Assembly (NCBI GenBank): GCA_044355095.1 | Contig: JBIKYT010000058.1 | Coordinates: 1 to 11,514 of the forward strand | Source of the DNA: Casp-actino8 sp044355095 | GTDB lineage: Bacteria; Actinomycetota; Acidimicrobiia; Acidimicrobiales; Ilumatobacteraceae | Reading direction: 5' to 3' | DNA: 11,514 nt | Shown here: one piece after another, positions 1 through 7,088 of the stretch | How positions within the stretch are numbered: position 1 is the first letter of the stretch | Layout of the letters: each line of letters starts with the position of its first letter | Translations under genes and position numbers: made by a program | Notes under the pieces: generated by a model | Database searches by the model: none | What the model saw: the letters and a program-made list of their open reading frames with translations, nothing else | Told to the model about the DNA's origin: nothing

Positions 1-2
1 CA

Positions 3-776
3 CGATTCTTGGTTGATCTCATGCCGATGCTTTCAGCAACGCAGTACCGCCGCTCAGTTGATGTGATTGGTTCATTGCGAATGCGCAAAGACCAAGCCGA
101 AATTGATGCATTGCGCGCCGCAGGTGCAGCGGTTGATCGCATTGCTGGCGAATTGCAAGCTGGTCGAATTCCGTTAGTTGGTCGTACCGAAGCGCAAGTG
201 TCAGCCGATCTGTCAGCACGCATTTTGGCCGAGGGTCATGACGTTGTGAACTTTGCGATTGTGGCAGCAGGCGAGAATGCCGCGAGCCCACATCATCATC
301 CGGGTTCGCGAGTCATTCAGAAGAATGAAATTGTGCTGTGCGATTTTGGTGGCACGATGAATGGTTATTGCAGTGACATCACGCGCTGCGTATTTACGGG
401 CGAAATTGCATCCGATGTTGCTGAAGCGTACGCAGTTCTTTTTGAAGCCGAAGCGGCAGCGGTAAAAGCGGCAACGATCGGAACGCCGTGTGAAGAAGTG
501 GACGCAGTCGCGCGACGCATCATTGCAGCCGCCGGCTTTGGCGACTATTTCATTCATCGCACCGGTCACGGTATCGGCCTTGATGCTCATGAAGACCCGT
601 ACATCGTGAGTGGAAACTCTCTACCGTTAGAGGCTGGTCACGCATTCAGTATTGAACCAGGTATCTACTTGCCGGGTAAATGGGGAATGCGCTTAGAAGA
701 CATTGTGGTCGCAACAACACATGGACCCGATTCAATGAACCACGCCGATCACAATCTGATTGAGGTTGACGCCTAA
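3..776 (+). CDS. M24 family metallopeptidase (Xaa-Pro peptidase-like), 5'-truncated by the window edge
   Basis: This is the C-terminal catalytic 'pita-bread' domain of an M24 peptidase, probably a cytoplasmic Xaa-Pro dipeptidase or aminopeptidase that releases the residue before proline. Counting from the TTG at position 9, the five expected metal ligands are visible: D112 (CDFGG), D123 (CSDITR), H187 (HRTGHGIG), E216 (SIEPGIY) and E230 (MRLEDIV). The PHHHPG loop at 94-99 fits the substrate site. The reading frame is open to the left edge, and the first residues read like the linker between the N-terminal creatinase-type domain and the catalytic domain (LRMRKDQAEIDALR). Family members are usually about 350-400 residues, so roughly 100-130 residues lie outside the window and the TTG at 9 is unlikely to be the true start. 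It is convergent with the XdhC gene, with 7 bases between the stop codons. Exact substrate preference (PepQ, PepP or creatinase-like) cannot be told. Confidence 0.9.
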   Translation, partial: RFLVDLMPMLSATQYRRSVDVIGSLRMRKDQAEIDALRAAGAAVDRIAGELQAGRIPLVGRTEAQVSADLSARILAEGHDVVNFAIVAAGENAASPHHHPGSRVIQKNEIVLCDFGGTMNGYCSDITRCVFTGEIASDVAEAYAVLFEAEAAAVKAATIGTPCEEVDAVARRIIAAAGFGDYFIHRTGHGIGLDAHEDPYIVSGNSLPLEAGHAFSIEPGIYLPGKWGMRLEDIVVATTHGPDSMNHADHNLIEVDA

Positions 777-779
777 TTC

Positions 780-797
780 CAATTCATGAATGAATTG
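780..797. repeat. 18-base inverted repeat at the convergent gene junction
   Basis: CAATTCAT, then GA, then ATGAATTG forms a perfect inverted repeat with 8-base arms. It lies across the 3' junction of the convergent M24 and XdhC genes and overlaps the XdhC stop codon. As RNA it could fold as a short A/U-rich hairpin, but no U tract follows on either strand. A weak bidirectional terminator is possible; chance is also possible. Confidence 0.35.
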
Positions 798-1602
798 CGC
801 CGTCGGTGTTTTTGAGACTGGTTGCTGAGTGACCAGTTCGGCGAGCAATGATTTCAGCGCAAATCGCGATCGCAGTTTCTTCGGGTGTGCGCCCACCAAG
901 ATCAAGTCCGATTGGTGACATCAGGCGACTCAATTGCTCGGGTGAATTCACGCCAACTTCAGCAAGACGCTCAAGTCGCTTGTTATGCGTCTTACGACTA
1001 CCCATCACGCCGATGTAGCCAACCGATGTCGAGAGTGCACCTTGAACTGCTGGCACATCAAACTTTGGATCGTGCGTCAAAATACAAACGGCATCGCGCG
1101 GACCCAAAGTATTGCCGCGCTTTTCAAACATGGGTGTTGGCCATGTGACCATGACTTCGTCAGCCATGGGGAAGCGGCGCTTCGTAGCGAAGATTTCACG
1201 AGCGTCGCAAACTGTCACCCGATAACCGAGAACTTTGGCAACACGGCCAAGAGCAGCAGTGAAATCAACGGCACCAAAGATCCACATTTGTGGCGCAGGC
1301 GAAAAGCTCTCAATAAAGACGACAACCGTTGGTGTGTCGATGAGATCTTCGGGAGTCGCTTGTCCTTCGGGCCCGTAATGCCGAACACCGGTACGACCTG
1401 CTTCAAGTTCTCCGGCGGTATCTCGCGCAACGACACGATCAAGTTCGGGGTGGCCGAGCGAGCCGATGACTTTCTCAACACCGTCAATTCGGGCAACAAG
1501 TAATTTGGCTCCGACGCCGGGTCCTTCAATAATTGTCGCAAGAGCGACTGGTGTTTCGTTTCTGATGTAGTCGGTGAACTGTTGGTAGATCGAAGTACTC
1601 AC
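784..1602 (-). CDS. XdhC family protein, full length (molybdenum-hydroxylase maturation factor)
   Basis: XdhC proteins bind molybdenum cofactor, help sulfurate it and deliver it to xanthine dehydrogenase or related hydroxylases; cox-cluster homologues are called CoxF or CoxI. I chose the GTG at 1602, giving 272 residues: it starts 7 bases after the upstream stop and has GGTGA (1610-1614) 7 bases ahead. A longer start at 1653 would overlap the upstream gene by 44 bases. Residues 1-95 resemble a diverged XdhC/CoxI N-terminal domain without the cysteine motif. Residues 106-260 are the Rossmann-like XdhC_C domain, with IFGAVDFT near 108-115, YRVTVCDAR at 127-135, LTHDPKFD at 175-182, YIGVMGSRKTH at 196-206 and PIGLDLGGRTPEE at 230-242. 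These match actinobacterial XdhC as I know it. The pairing with the small CoxI-domain gene upstream suggests the two products act together. Confidence 0.88.
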   Translation of the reverse strand: MSTSIYQQFTDYIRNETPVALATIIEGPGVGAKLLVARIDGVEKVIGSLGHPELDRVVARDTAGELEAGRTGVRHYGPEGQATPEDLIDTPTVVVFIESFSPAPQMWIFGAVDFTAALGRVAKVLGYRVTVCDAREIFATKRRFPMADEVMVTWPTPMFEKRGNTLGPRDAVCILTHDPKFDVPAVQGALSTSVGYIGVMGSRKTHNKRLERLAEVGVNSPEQLSRLMSPIGLDLGGRTPEETAIAICAEIIARRTGHSATSLKNTDGAIHS

Positions 1603-1614
1603 GCTGAATTCACC
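1603..1614 (-). promoter_or_regulatory. ribosome binding site deciding the XdhC GTG start
   Basis: On the minus strand GGTGA (1610-1614) precedes the GTG at 1602 with a 7-base spacer, and it overlaps the TGA stop of the small XdhC-domain gene. This supports the short start for the large XdhC protein and suggests coupled translation. Confidence 0.55.
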
Positions 1615-1936
1615 AATCCAGTTGTTCGATGTACAAGCGAATAATTCCGCCACACGTCAGACCGACCGCAAATGCTTCGTCATCGCTGTATCCGAAGGTG
1701 ACCATTCGGCCGGGCGCGTTTTCGCCAATGATTGAGAGGGCCTCGCTGACGACAGCACCTTCAACACATCCGCCGCTCACCGAACCAGCAACTTCGCCGT
1801 CTTCGTTGACTGCCATCGCAGCACCGGGGTCTCGTGGACCAGAGCCTTCAATCTTGACGACGCGCGCGACCGCAACTTTCTTGCCATCTGAACGCCAGCG
1901 GTCAATGTCATCGAGGATCTCACGCATGATGACCAC
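1610..1936 (-). CDS. small XdhC/CoxI N-terminal-domain protein
   Basis: This 108-residue protein consists almost entirely of the XdhC_CoxI domain. The diagnostic GSVSGGCVEG (residues 51-60, C57) and GLTCGG (92-97, C95) motifs are both present, so it retains the conserved cysteines that the larger partner lacks. It therefore probably supplies the cofactor-handling half of a split XdhC system for a molybdenum hydroxylase. The start may be GTG at 1936 or ATG at 1927; neither has a strong Shine-Dalgarno site. It lies 51 bases after the VWA gene and 7 bases before the large XdhC gene's GTG, consistent with one transcript and possibly translational coupling. Confidence 0.85.
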   Translation of the reverse strand: MVIMREILDDIDRWRSDGKKVAVARVVKIEGSGPRDPGAAMAVNEDGEVAGSVSGGCVEGAVVSEALSIIGENAPGRMVTFGYSDDEAFAVGLTCGGIIRLYIEQLDW

Positions 1937-1987
1937 AGTCTGCCGTGGAAGTTGGGGTGTTGCGATACTTGGTTGTGGCGAGGGTTG

Positions 1988-3118
1988 TCATAGACCAATC
2001 ACCCTCGTGAGTTCTTCCATGGCCTCGATGGAATGACCTTCAACAAAATGGTCAACATGAGGCAAAGCGGCAGCCATGCCTCGAGCAAGCGGGGCGTACC
2101 CGGGCGAAACCTTCAACGGATTGACCCAAATCAAACTGTGGCTCACGCGATGTAGACGTTGCATCTGCTGAGACAACAGTTCTGGGTCGCCTCGGTCCCA
2201 TCCGTCGCTGAGAACGACCACGATGGCACCACGGGCCATCCCACGTACTCCCCATTCATCGTTGAAGTTACGTATGCATTCGCCTAAACGTGTTCCGCCA
2301 CTCCAGTCGACAACGCGGTCGGCGGCAAGCTTGAGGGCTTTGTCGGGGTCACGTGATCCGAGTTCGCGTGTGACACGGGTGAGGCGAGTGCCAATTGCAA
2401 ACGCCTCCACTTTTTGTCGGCCGGCGACTGCCGCCTGGACAAATCGCAGAAGTGCTCGAGCGTACGGCTCCATTGAACCACTGACATCAAGAAGCAAGAT
2501 GAGGCGCCGTAGTCGTTCATCATTTTCTTGCCAGTGGCGACGAATCGGTTCACCACCCGAACGAAGACTGGAGCGAATCGTTCGTCGTAAATCGGGGCGA
2601 GAACCTTTGGATGTTGGACGCATACGAAACGAGTGACGTGGAGAACCCACAAGTCGTAACTGACTCATGAGATCTTGGGCAAGGTGCAGTTCGTCATTTG
2701 AGTATGAAGCAAAATCCTTCTTGCGAAGAGTTTCAACTGATGAAAATCTCAACGTGATTGATTCACCATCGTCATCAGCCTCTTCGGATGATCCGTCGTC
2801 GGTGCCGTCGGTTTCGTCATCAATTTCAATGTTGATGCGAATGAGTTGCTCATCTGGTTCAACTGAACTAGACGTGCGCCGTTCCCAAAAGACCGCGAAC
2901 GCCTTGTCGTATAGCGAAATATCCTCGGGTCGACGTAACAAAGTCGAACGACCGGCCCAATAGACATTGTCGCGATTGTTGATCCCAACGAGTCCGAGAG
3001 CCTCGACAAAAGTGAGAACATTGCCGATGGGAGTACTGATGCCAGCGCTTCGTAAGACACGACTGAATGCCACAGCAATTCGTTCAGCATTCGTGTTGTC
3101 GGCAAGTACTTCGGACAT
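1988..3118 (-). CDS. VWA domain protein, CoxE-like
   Basis: This is a 376-residue CoxE-type protein with a C-terminal von Willebrand factor A domain. The MIDAS metal site is intact: DVSGS at 211-215 (D211, S213, S215), T276 in SGGTRLGE and D305 in VVLSDGWD. The N-terminal half (1-95) is helical and typical of CoxE-like proteins. It is followed by a very acidic stretch at about 98-119 rich in D/E, probably a flexible linker or cation-binding segment, and then a basic stretch at 160-205. MoxR-VWA pairs act as chaperone-like machines; in the CO dehydrogenase system CoxD and CoxE are needed to assemble the CuSMo active site. I chose ATG 3118; an adjacent GTG at 3121 is the alternative. It starts 11 bases after the MoxR stop. 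There is no signal peptide or membrane segment, so it should be cytoplasmic. Confidence 0.88.
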   Translation of the reverse strand: MSEVLADNTNAERIAVAFSRVLRSAGISTPIGNVLTFVEALGLVGINNRDNVYWAGRSTLLRRPEDISLYDKAFAVFWERRTSSSVEPDEQLIRINIEIDDETDGTDDGSSEEADDDGESITLRFSSVETLRKKDFASYSNDELHLAQDLMSQLRLVGSPRHSFRMRPTSKGSRPDLRRTIRSSLRSGGEPIRRHWQENDERLRRLILLLDVSGSMEPYARALLRFVQAAVAGRQKVEAFAIGTRLTRVTRELGSRDPDKALKLAADRVVDWSGGTRLGECIRNFNDEWGVRGMARGAIVVVLSDGWDRGDPELLSQQMQRLHRVSHSLIWVNPLKVSPGYAPLARGMAAALPHVDHFVEGHSIEAMEELTRVIGL

Positions 3119-3129
3119 CACAGAGATTC

Positions 3130-4056
3130 TCAGGTGCCAAGTGCCCGTTGAACTGCTGCCTTAATGAGATCGGTCATGCCACTCGTCTCGACGCGTTCTT
3201 GGTCTTCGCGATACTTGAGGACGGCACCAAGAGTTGAACGCACGCTGTCTTCGTCGAGGTTGGCGACACCCAAACTGCCAAGCGCGGTTGCCCAGTCGAT
3301 TGTTTCGGCGACGCCCGGCGGTTTGTACAACTGCATACCGCGCATCGCTTCGGTTGCGGCCGCGACTTGGCGCGCGAGTGAAATAGCCACTTGAGGAACG
3401 CGCAGGCGAACAATGGCTACCTCGCGATCAAAAGTGGGATGTTCAATCCAGTGATACAGACAACGACGTTTCAAAGCATCGTGAACATCGCGGGTGCGGT
3501 TTGAAGTCAAGATCACGATGGGTGGAGTTGGCGCTTTGAAGGTTCCGAGTTCGGGAATTGTGACTTGAAAATCGGACAACACTTCCAGCAGATATGCCTC
3601 AAACTCGTCGTCGGCACGGTCGATTTCGTCGATCAACAAAACTGGAGGGGCCGGGGCCGGTTCAAGGGCGCGAAGCACCGCGCGTCGTAACAAGAAACGC
3701 TCTTGATACAACTCATTTTCCAGAGCATCGGCGCCACGGTTGGCTGCCTCGCCACTGGCCTCGGCGGCACGAAGATGCAACAACTGGCGTGAATAATCCC
3801 AGTCGTAGACGGCTTGGGTGGCGTCAATTCCTTCGTAGCACTGCAAACGAATCAGTTGGCCACCGGTCAATGTGGCGAGAACTTTGGCTAGTTCAGTTTT
3901 GCCGACTCCAGCTTCTCCCTCAAGAAGTAGAGGGCGCTTCAGCGTCAAAGCCAAAAAGACTGACGTCGCCAGTCCCTCGTCGGCGAGGTAATTATGGGTT
4001 CCTAAAGCGCGGGAAACGGCTTCGACAGATGACAGATCAAGGGCTGTAGAGGGCAC
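3130..4056 (-). CDS. MoxR family AAA+ ATPase (CoxD-like)
   Basis: This is a 308-residue MoxR-type ATPase. Walker A is GEAGVGKTE at 47-55 (K53), Walker B is LLIDEID at 140-146 (D143, E144), sensor 1 is TSNRTRD with N186, and the arginine-finger region is ALKRRCLYHW with R197/R198. The signature EGIDATQAVYDWDYSRQLL at 75-93 is typical of the MoxR subgroup that accompanies VWA/CoxE proteins. Known members remodel metalloenzymes at maturation, and CoxD unfolds or activates CO dehydrogenase. The gene is first in a four-gene minus-strand unit and its stop is 11 bases before the VWA start. It begins with GTG at 4056; no strong Shine-Dalgarno site is visible. The target enzyme is not in the window, so calling it coxD would go beyond the evidence. 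Confidence 0.9.
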   Translation of the reverse strand: MPSTALDLSSVEAVSRALGTHNYLADEGLATSVFLALTLKRPLLLEGEAGVGKTELAKVLATLTGGQLIRLQCYEGIDATQAVYDWDYSRQLLHLRAAEASGEAANRGADALENELYQERFLLRRAVLRALEPAPAPPVLLIDEIDRADDEFEAYLLEVLSDFQVTIPELGTFKAPTPPIVILTSNRTRDVHDALKRRCLYHWIEHPTFDREVAIVRLRVPQVAISLARQVAAATEAMRGMQLYKPPGVAETIDWATALGSLGVANLDEDSVRSTLGAVLKYREDQERVETSGMTDLIKAAVQRALGT

Positions 4057-4118
4057 ATCTGCAGGTTAGAGGCAAGAAACTATGGGGGCACGATTGATTG
4101 CCGAGATAGCGCAGAATC

Positions 4119-4130
4119 AACGCATGCGTT
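4119..4130. promoter_or_regulatory. perfect 12-base palindrome, candidate operator
   Basis: AACGCATGCGTT is fully self-complementary and sits near the middle of the divergent spacer, 43 bases before the amidohydrolase ATG. It could be a dimeric repressor site controlling one or both flanking genes. Symmetry does not extend outward, and no second copy was noticed in the window. Confidence 0.35.
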
Positions 4131-4161
4131 AGATTTCTTCAAGGCCCGGAGGGGTCTTCCT

Positions 4162-4168
4162 GAGGGGG
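4162..4168 (+). promoter_or_regulatory. ribosome binding site of the amidohydrolase gene
   Basis: GAGGGGG lies 4 bases before the ATG at 4173 and is the clearest Shine-Dalgarno site on the plus strand. A second purine run, GGAGGGG at 4148-4154, is probably too far upstream to serve this start. Confidence 0.6.
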
Positions 4169-4172
4169 ATAT

Positions 4173-5909
4173 ATGTACGACGTAATTATTCGTAACGGCA
4201 CCATCGTTGACGGTACTGGGGCCAAAAAGTTCGTGGCCGATCTGGCAATTGAAAATGGACGCATCGCCGAAATCGCAACCCAGATCGTGGCTGAGGCGCG
4301 CGAAGTTATTGATGCGACAGGCTTCATCGTGACCCCCGGATTCGTCGACATCCACACTCACTTTGATGGCCAAGTCACCTGGGACGATCTACTTGAACCA
4401 ACAAGCGGACACGGCGTGACGACTGTGGTGATGGGCAACTGCGGTGTGGGATTTGCCCCGGTGCGCCCGGGAAGCGAAGAGTGGTTGGTTCAACTCATGG
4501 AGGGCGTTGAAGATATTCCTGGCACGGCATTACATGAAGGAATCACCTGGGGTTGGGAAACCTTCCCCGAATATCTTGATGTCATTGAAAAGCGCAACTA
4601 TGCCATTGATATTTCGGCGTATGTTCCGCACGCTTCGGTACGCGCCTATGTCATGGGTGATCGTGGTGCCAAGAACGAACCGGCAACAGCAGATGACATT
4701 GCCCAGATGGCACAGATTGTGCGCGAAGCTCGTGAAGCAGGTGCAGTTGGGTTCTCAACGTCTCGTACGTTGAATCACAAGGCACGCGATGGAGAACCCG
4801 TCCCCGGAACATTTGCTGCGCTTGATGAATTGAATGGCATTGCCGACGGGCTTGTCGCTGCAGGTGGCGGTCTATTTGAAGTTGCGCCCCAAGGTCTTGA
4901 ATTTGATCGACCAGTCTTCTTGTCGGAGGTCGAATGGATGGCGTCGTTGGCCGAACGTACGGGTCTTCCGGTTTCGTTCGCGATGTTGCAGAACGAACTC
5001 AACGCCGACTCATGGCGCGAGGCACTCGAAGTGGTTGACCGTGTGAACGGTCAAGGTGGACGGATGCATCCCCAAATTGCGGCCCGTCCGTTCGGAATGA
5101 TGATCGGCTGGGACGGCTATCACTTCTTCCAGAAGCGCCCGACCTTTATCGCGTTATCTGAAAAGTTGTCGTCCGAAGACTTGCGTCGTGAACTAGCTAA
5201 GCCAGAGATTAAGGCGCAAATTCTTGCCGAAGCAGATACCGATCCTGATCCCTCGAAACAGTTCGACAGTATTGGCGCCTTCTTGTTGAGCATGCTCGAC
5301 AAGATGTACTCAATGGGTGACACGCCTGATTACGAACCAGGCCCGCAGCAATTAGTGACCAACATGGCCGAGGCTGCGGGAGTGGACCCCGTGAGTTTTG
5401 CCTATGAGCTGTTGAATAAAGATGAAGGTCGCTCATTCTTGATGTTGCCTTTCTTTAACTATGTGGGCGGGACTCAAGATGCGATCTACGAAATGTTGAA
5501 GCACCCAGCAACTGTCTCAGGACTTTCTGATGGTGGTGCGCACGTCCGAATGATTTGCGATGCATCAATTCCGACCTATGTGTTGTCGCACTGGGCGCGT
5601 GATCGTCATCGTGGTCCAAAACTCACCATTGAAGACGCCGTGAAGATTCAAACTCTAGACACGGCAAAAGTTATGGGTTTTGACGATCGTGGCCAAATAG
5701 CAGTGGGCAAGAAAGCCGATATCAACATCATTGATATGGACAATCTGGCGCTCGGTTTTCCTCATGCCGAAGATGACTTACCCGCTGGCGGACGTCGACT
5801 ATTGCAGACGGCAACAGGTTATGTTGCGACAATTGTGAACGGTGTCATCACCCGCCGCAATGGCGTGGATACCGGAGCACGACCTGGTCGTTTAGTTCGT
5901 TCGCGCTAA
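4173..5909 (+). CDS. amidohydrolase, N-acyl-D-amino-acid deacylase (D-aminoacylase)-like
   Basis: This 578-residue cytoplasmic metal-dependent hydrolase belongs to the COG3653-like group. D-aminoacylases release D-amino acids from N-acyl-D-amino acids, but many members have unknown cyclic or acyl-amide substrates. The N-terminal beta-sandwich start (MYDVIIRNGTIVDGTG) leads into VDIHTHFD, with metal ligands H61 and H63. GNCGVGFAPV follows with C90, the bridging cysteine typical of D-aminoacylase. LSDGGAH at 451-457 carries D453, the late catalytic aspartate. The end, ADINIIDMDNL and then VATIVNGVIT (551-560), completes the composite sandwich domain. The middle histidines expected in a canonical D-aminoacylase (in a SHIR-type motif and a second strand) are not obvious: the matching stretches read LFEVAPQG (234-241) and SFAMLQNE (268-275). 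The substrate is therefore uncertain. The gene is alone on its strand, and its TAA overlaps the stop of the convergent Nudix gene. Confidence 0.85.
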   Translation: MYDVIIRNGTIVDGTGAKKFVADLAIENGRIAEIATQIVAEAREVIDATGFIVTPGFVDIHTHFDGQVTWDDLLEPTSGHGVTTVVMGNCGVGFAPVRPGSEEWLVQLMEGVEDIPGTALHEGITWGWETFPEYLDVIEKRNYAIDISAYVPHASVRAYVMGDRGAKNEPATADDIAQMAQIVREAREAGAVGFSTSRTLNHKARDGEPVPGTFAALDELNGIADGLVAAGGGLFEVAPQGLEFDRPVFLSEVEWMASLAERTGLPVSFAMLQNELNADSWREALEVVDRVNGQGGRMHPQIAARPFGMMIGWDGYHFFQKRPTFIALSEKLSSEDLRRELAKPEIKAQILAEADTDPDPSKQFDSIGAFLLSMLDKMYSMGDTPDYEPGPQQLVTNMAEAAGVDPVSFAYELLNKDEGRSFLMLPFFNYVGGTQDAIYEMLKHPATVSGLSDGGAHVRMICDASIPTYVLSHWARDRHRGPKLTIEDAVKIQTLDTAKVMGFDDRGQIAVGKKADINIIDMDNLALGFPHAEDDLPAGGRRLLQTATGYVATIVNGVITRRNGVDTGARPGRLVRSR

Positions 5910-6439
5910 CGGGTAACGAGAGGGCGTAACAGAGCGATTGAGCTGTGAAGATCGCTCGGTCCTTCGGGAAGGTCTGAACAACTAAACCAGCGCGCGCCCT
6001 CAGTCTTAGATAGGGGTGCGTCCATGTCGGCAACGTACAGCCAGCCGATATTCCAATGACGATGTGGTTGCTCGCCATCGCGATCGGTGATGTGTACAAA
6101 TGCTGGACCATCAATGACCGCGCGAACATCAAATTTCGTGAGTCCGGTTTCTTCTTCGAGTTCGCGTAAGCCGCCGATCCGGGTGGTCTCATGTCGCTCG
6201 ACGTGGCCACCTGGTGTCGACCAGTTCAGGGCTTTGTGTTTCACCAGAAGTGTGTAGACGCCGTCGGGTGAAAAGATCCATGTTGTTGCACAAACATGCC
6301 CAGTAATGATGGAGAGATCACCTTGCAAGCCGCGTAACAAATCGGCGGAATAATCATCTTGAAAACGAAGGCCCAGAAGTTCACTTTCAATTTCAGGCCA
6401 TGAACCGGGAATGTCAATTGTTGGGTGGGGAAATCCCAT
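5906..6439 (-). CDS. Nudix hydrolase, possible pterin-pathway pyrophosphatase
   Basis: This 177-residue protein has a perfect Nudix box at residues 78-100 (G-x5-E-x7-REL-EE-x-GL; E93, E96 and E97 bind Mg2+). Such enzymes cleave nucleoside diphosphates linked to another group. Residues 110-140 (DGEQPHRHWNIGWLYVAD) are a common feature of the actinobacterial family and may contact substrate, but do not identify it. It begins 9 bases after the folE stop, last in the minus-strand operon. Since FolE makes 7,8-dihydroneopterin triphosphate and folate synthesis then needs removal of pyrophosphate (done by Nudix enzymes such as NudB or FolQ in other bacteria), that role is the best inference here. 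A general house-cleaning nucleotidase is the main alternative. Its TAG stop shares 4 bases with the convergent amidohydrolase stop. Confidence 0.87.
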   Translation of the reverse strand: MGFPHPTIDIPGSWPEIESELLGLRFQDDYSADLLRGLQGDLSIITGHVCATTWIFSPDGVYTLLVKHKALNWSTPGGHVERHETTRIGGLRELEEETGLTKFDVRAVIDGPAFVHITDRDGEQPHRHWNIGWLYVADMDAPLSKTEGARWFSCSDLPEGPSDLHSSIALLRPLVTR

Positions 6440-6448
6440 CGCAGAAAA

Positions 6449-7066
6449 TCAGCGACCCTGAATGAAGGCCATGACTTCAGCGCGTGCTGAAGAATCGGTG
6501 CGATAAATACCGCGTACCGCAGTAGTGACGGTCTTGGTGCCGGGCTTACGCACGCCACGAATTGACATGCAACTATGTTCTGCTTCAATGACGACTAAAA
6601 CACCAACGGGTTCAAGCATTGATTGCATTGCGTCGGCCACTTGGCTGGTGAGTCGTTCTTGAACTTGCAAGCGACGCGAGTAACCCTCAACTAAACGAGC
6701 CAACTTTGACAAACCAGTGAAACGACCGGTTGAACCTGGCAAGTAGGCGATGTGGGCGATGCCATTGAAGGGCAACATGTGGTGTTCGCAGACTGACGTG
6801 AAAGGAATGTCGCGGACGAGAACCATTTCATCGTGTTCGATGTCGAAAGTCTTGGACAAGTGATGGTCGGGATCGTTGTTGGTGCCGGACAAAACTTCAG
6901 CCCACATGCGCGCGACTCGACCTGGAGTGTCAAGCAAACCATCGCGTGAGGGGTCTTCGCCAATTGCTTCAAGAAGTTCACGAACGGCGCGTTCGGCCCG
7001 TTCGTGGTCAACAGTGCGCTCGGACGAAATGGCGAGTTCGGAGTCGATTGTTTTGTCGGCAGACAT
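6449..7066 (-). CDS. folE: GTP cyclohydrolase I (FolE)
   Basis: FolE converts GTP to 7,8-dihydroneopterin triphosphate plus formate, the first step of tetrahydrofolate synthesis. With the ATG at 7066 the protein has 205 residues, normal for bacterial FolE. It contains the zinc site C93 and H96 (SVCEHHMLPF) and C166 (EHSCMSIRGV), the catalytic H95, and the core GRFTGLSKLARLVEGYSRR (114-132) and RLTSQVADAM (138-147). The pattern is the zinc-dependent type I (FolE1) form. A TTG at 7099 would lengthen it by 11 residues and overlap the upstream gene by 11 bases; I prefer the ATG, which leaves 22 bases after the crotonase stop, though neither has a strong ribosome site. Its place downstream of acyl-CoA/steroid catabolic genes is unusual, since folE is more often with folP, folB, folK or ftsH. 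Confidence 0.96.
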   Translation of the reverse strand: MSADKTIDSELAISSERTVDHERAERAVRELLEAIGEDPSRDGLLDTPGRVARMWAEVLSGTNNDPDHHLSKTFDIEHDEMVLVRDIPFTSVCEHHMLPFNGIAHIAYLPGSTGRFTGLSKLARLVEGYSRRLQVQERLTSQVADAMQSMLEPVGVLVVIEAEHSCMSIRGVRKPGTKTVTTAVRGIYRTDSSARAEVMAFIQGR

Positions 7067-7088
7067 GACTTGAACGCTATCGGCGAGC

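Larger units (their letters stand above)
4057..4172. promoter_or_regulatory. divergent intergenic region between MoxR and amidohydrolase genes
   Basis: These 116 bases must carry the promoters for the minus-strand MoxR-VWA-XdhC unit and the plus-strand amidohydrolase. I see no convincing -35/-10 pair on either strand; TAGATT at 4130-4135 is a possible plus-strand -10 without a matching -35. The region holds a 12-base perfect palindrome (4119-4130) and a purine-rich ribosome binding site next to the amidohydrolase start. Confidence 0.5.

Noticed and set aside
985..1503. 172-codon plus-strand open frame opposite XdhC
   Set aside because: No domain, unusual His/Cys/Arg-rich composition, and fully antisense to the XdhC_C domain.
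4080..4373. minus-strand open frame across the divergent spacer and the amidohydrolase 5' end
   Set aside because: It overlaps the metal-binding HTH region of the amidohydrolase on the other strand and would block the promoter region; no similarity recognised.
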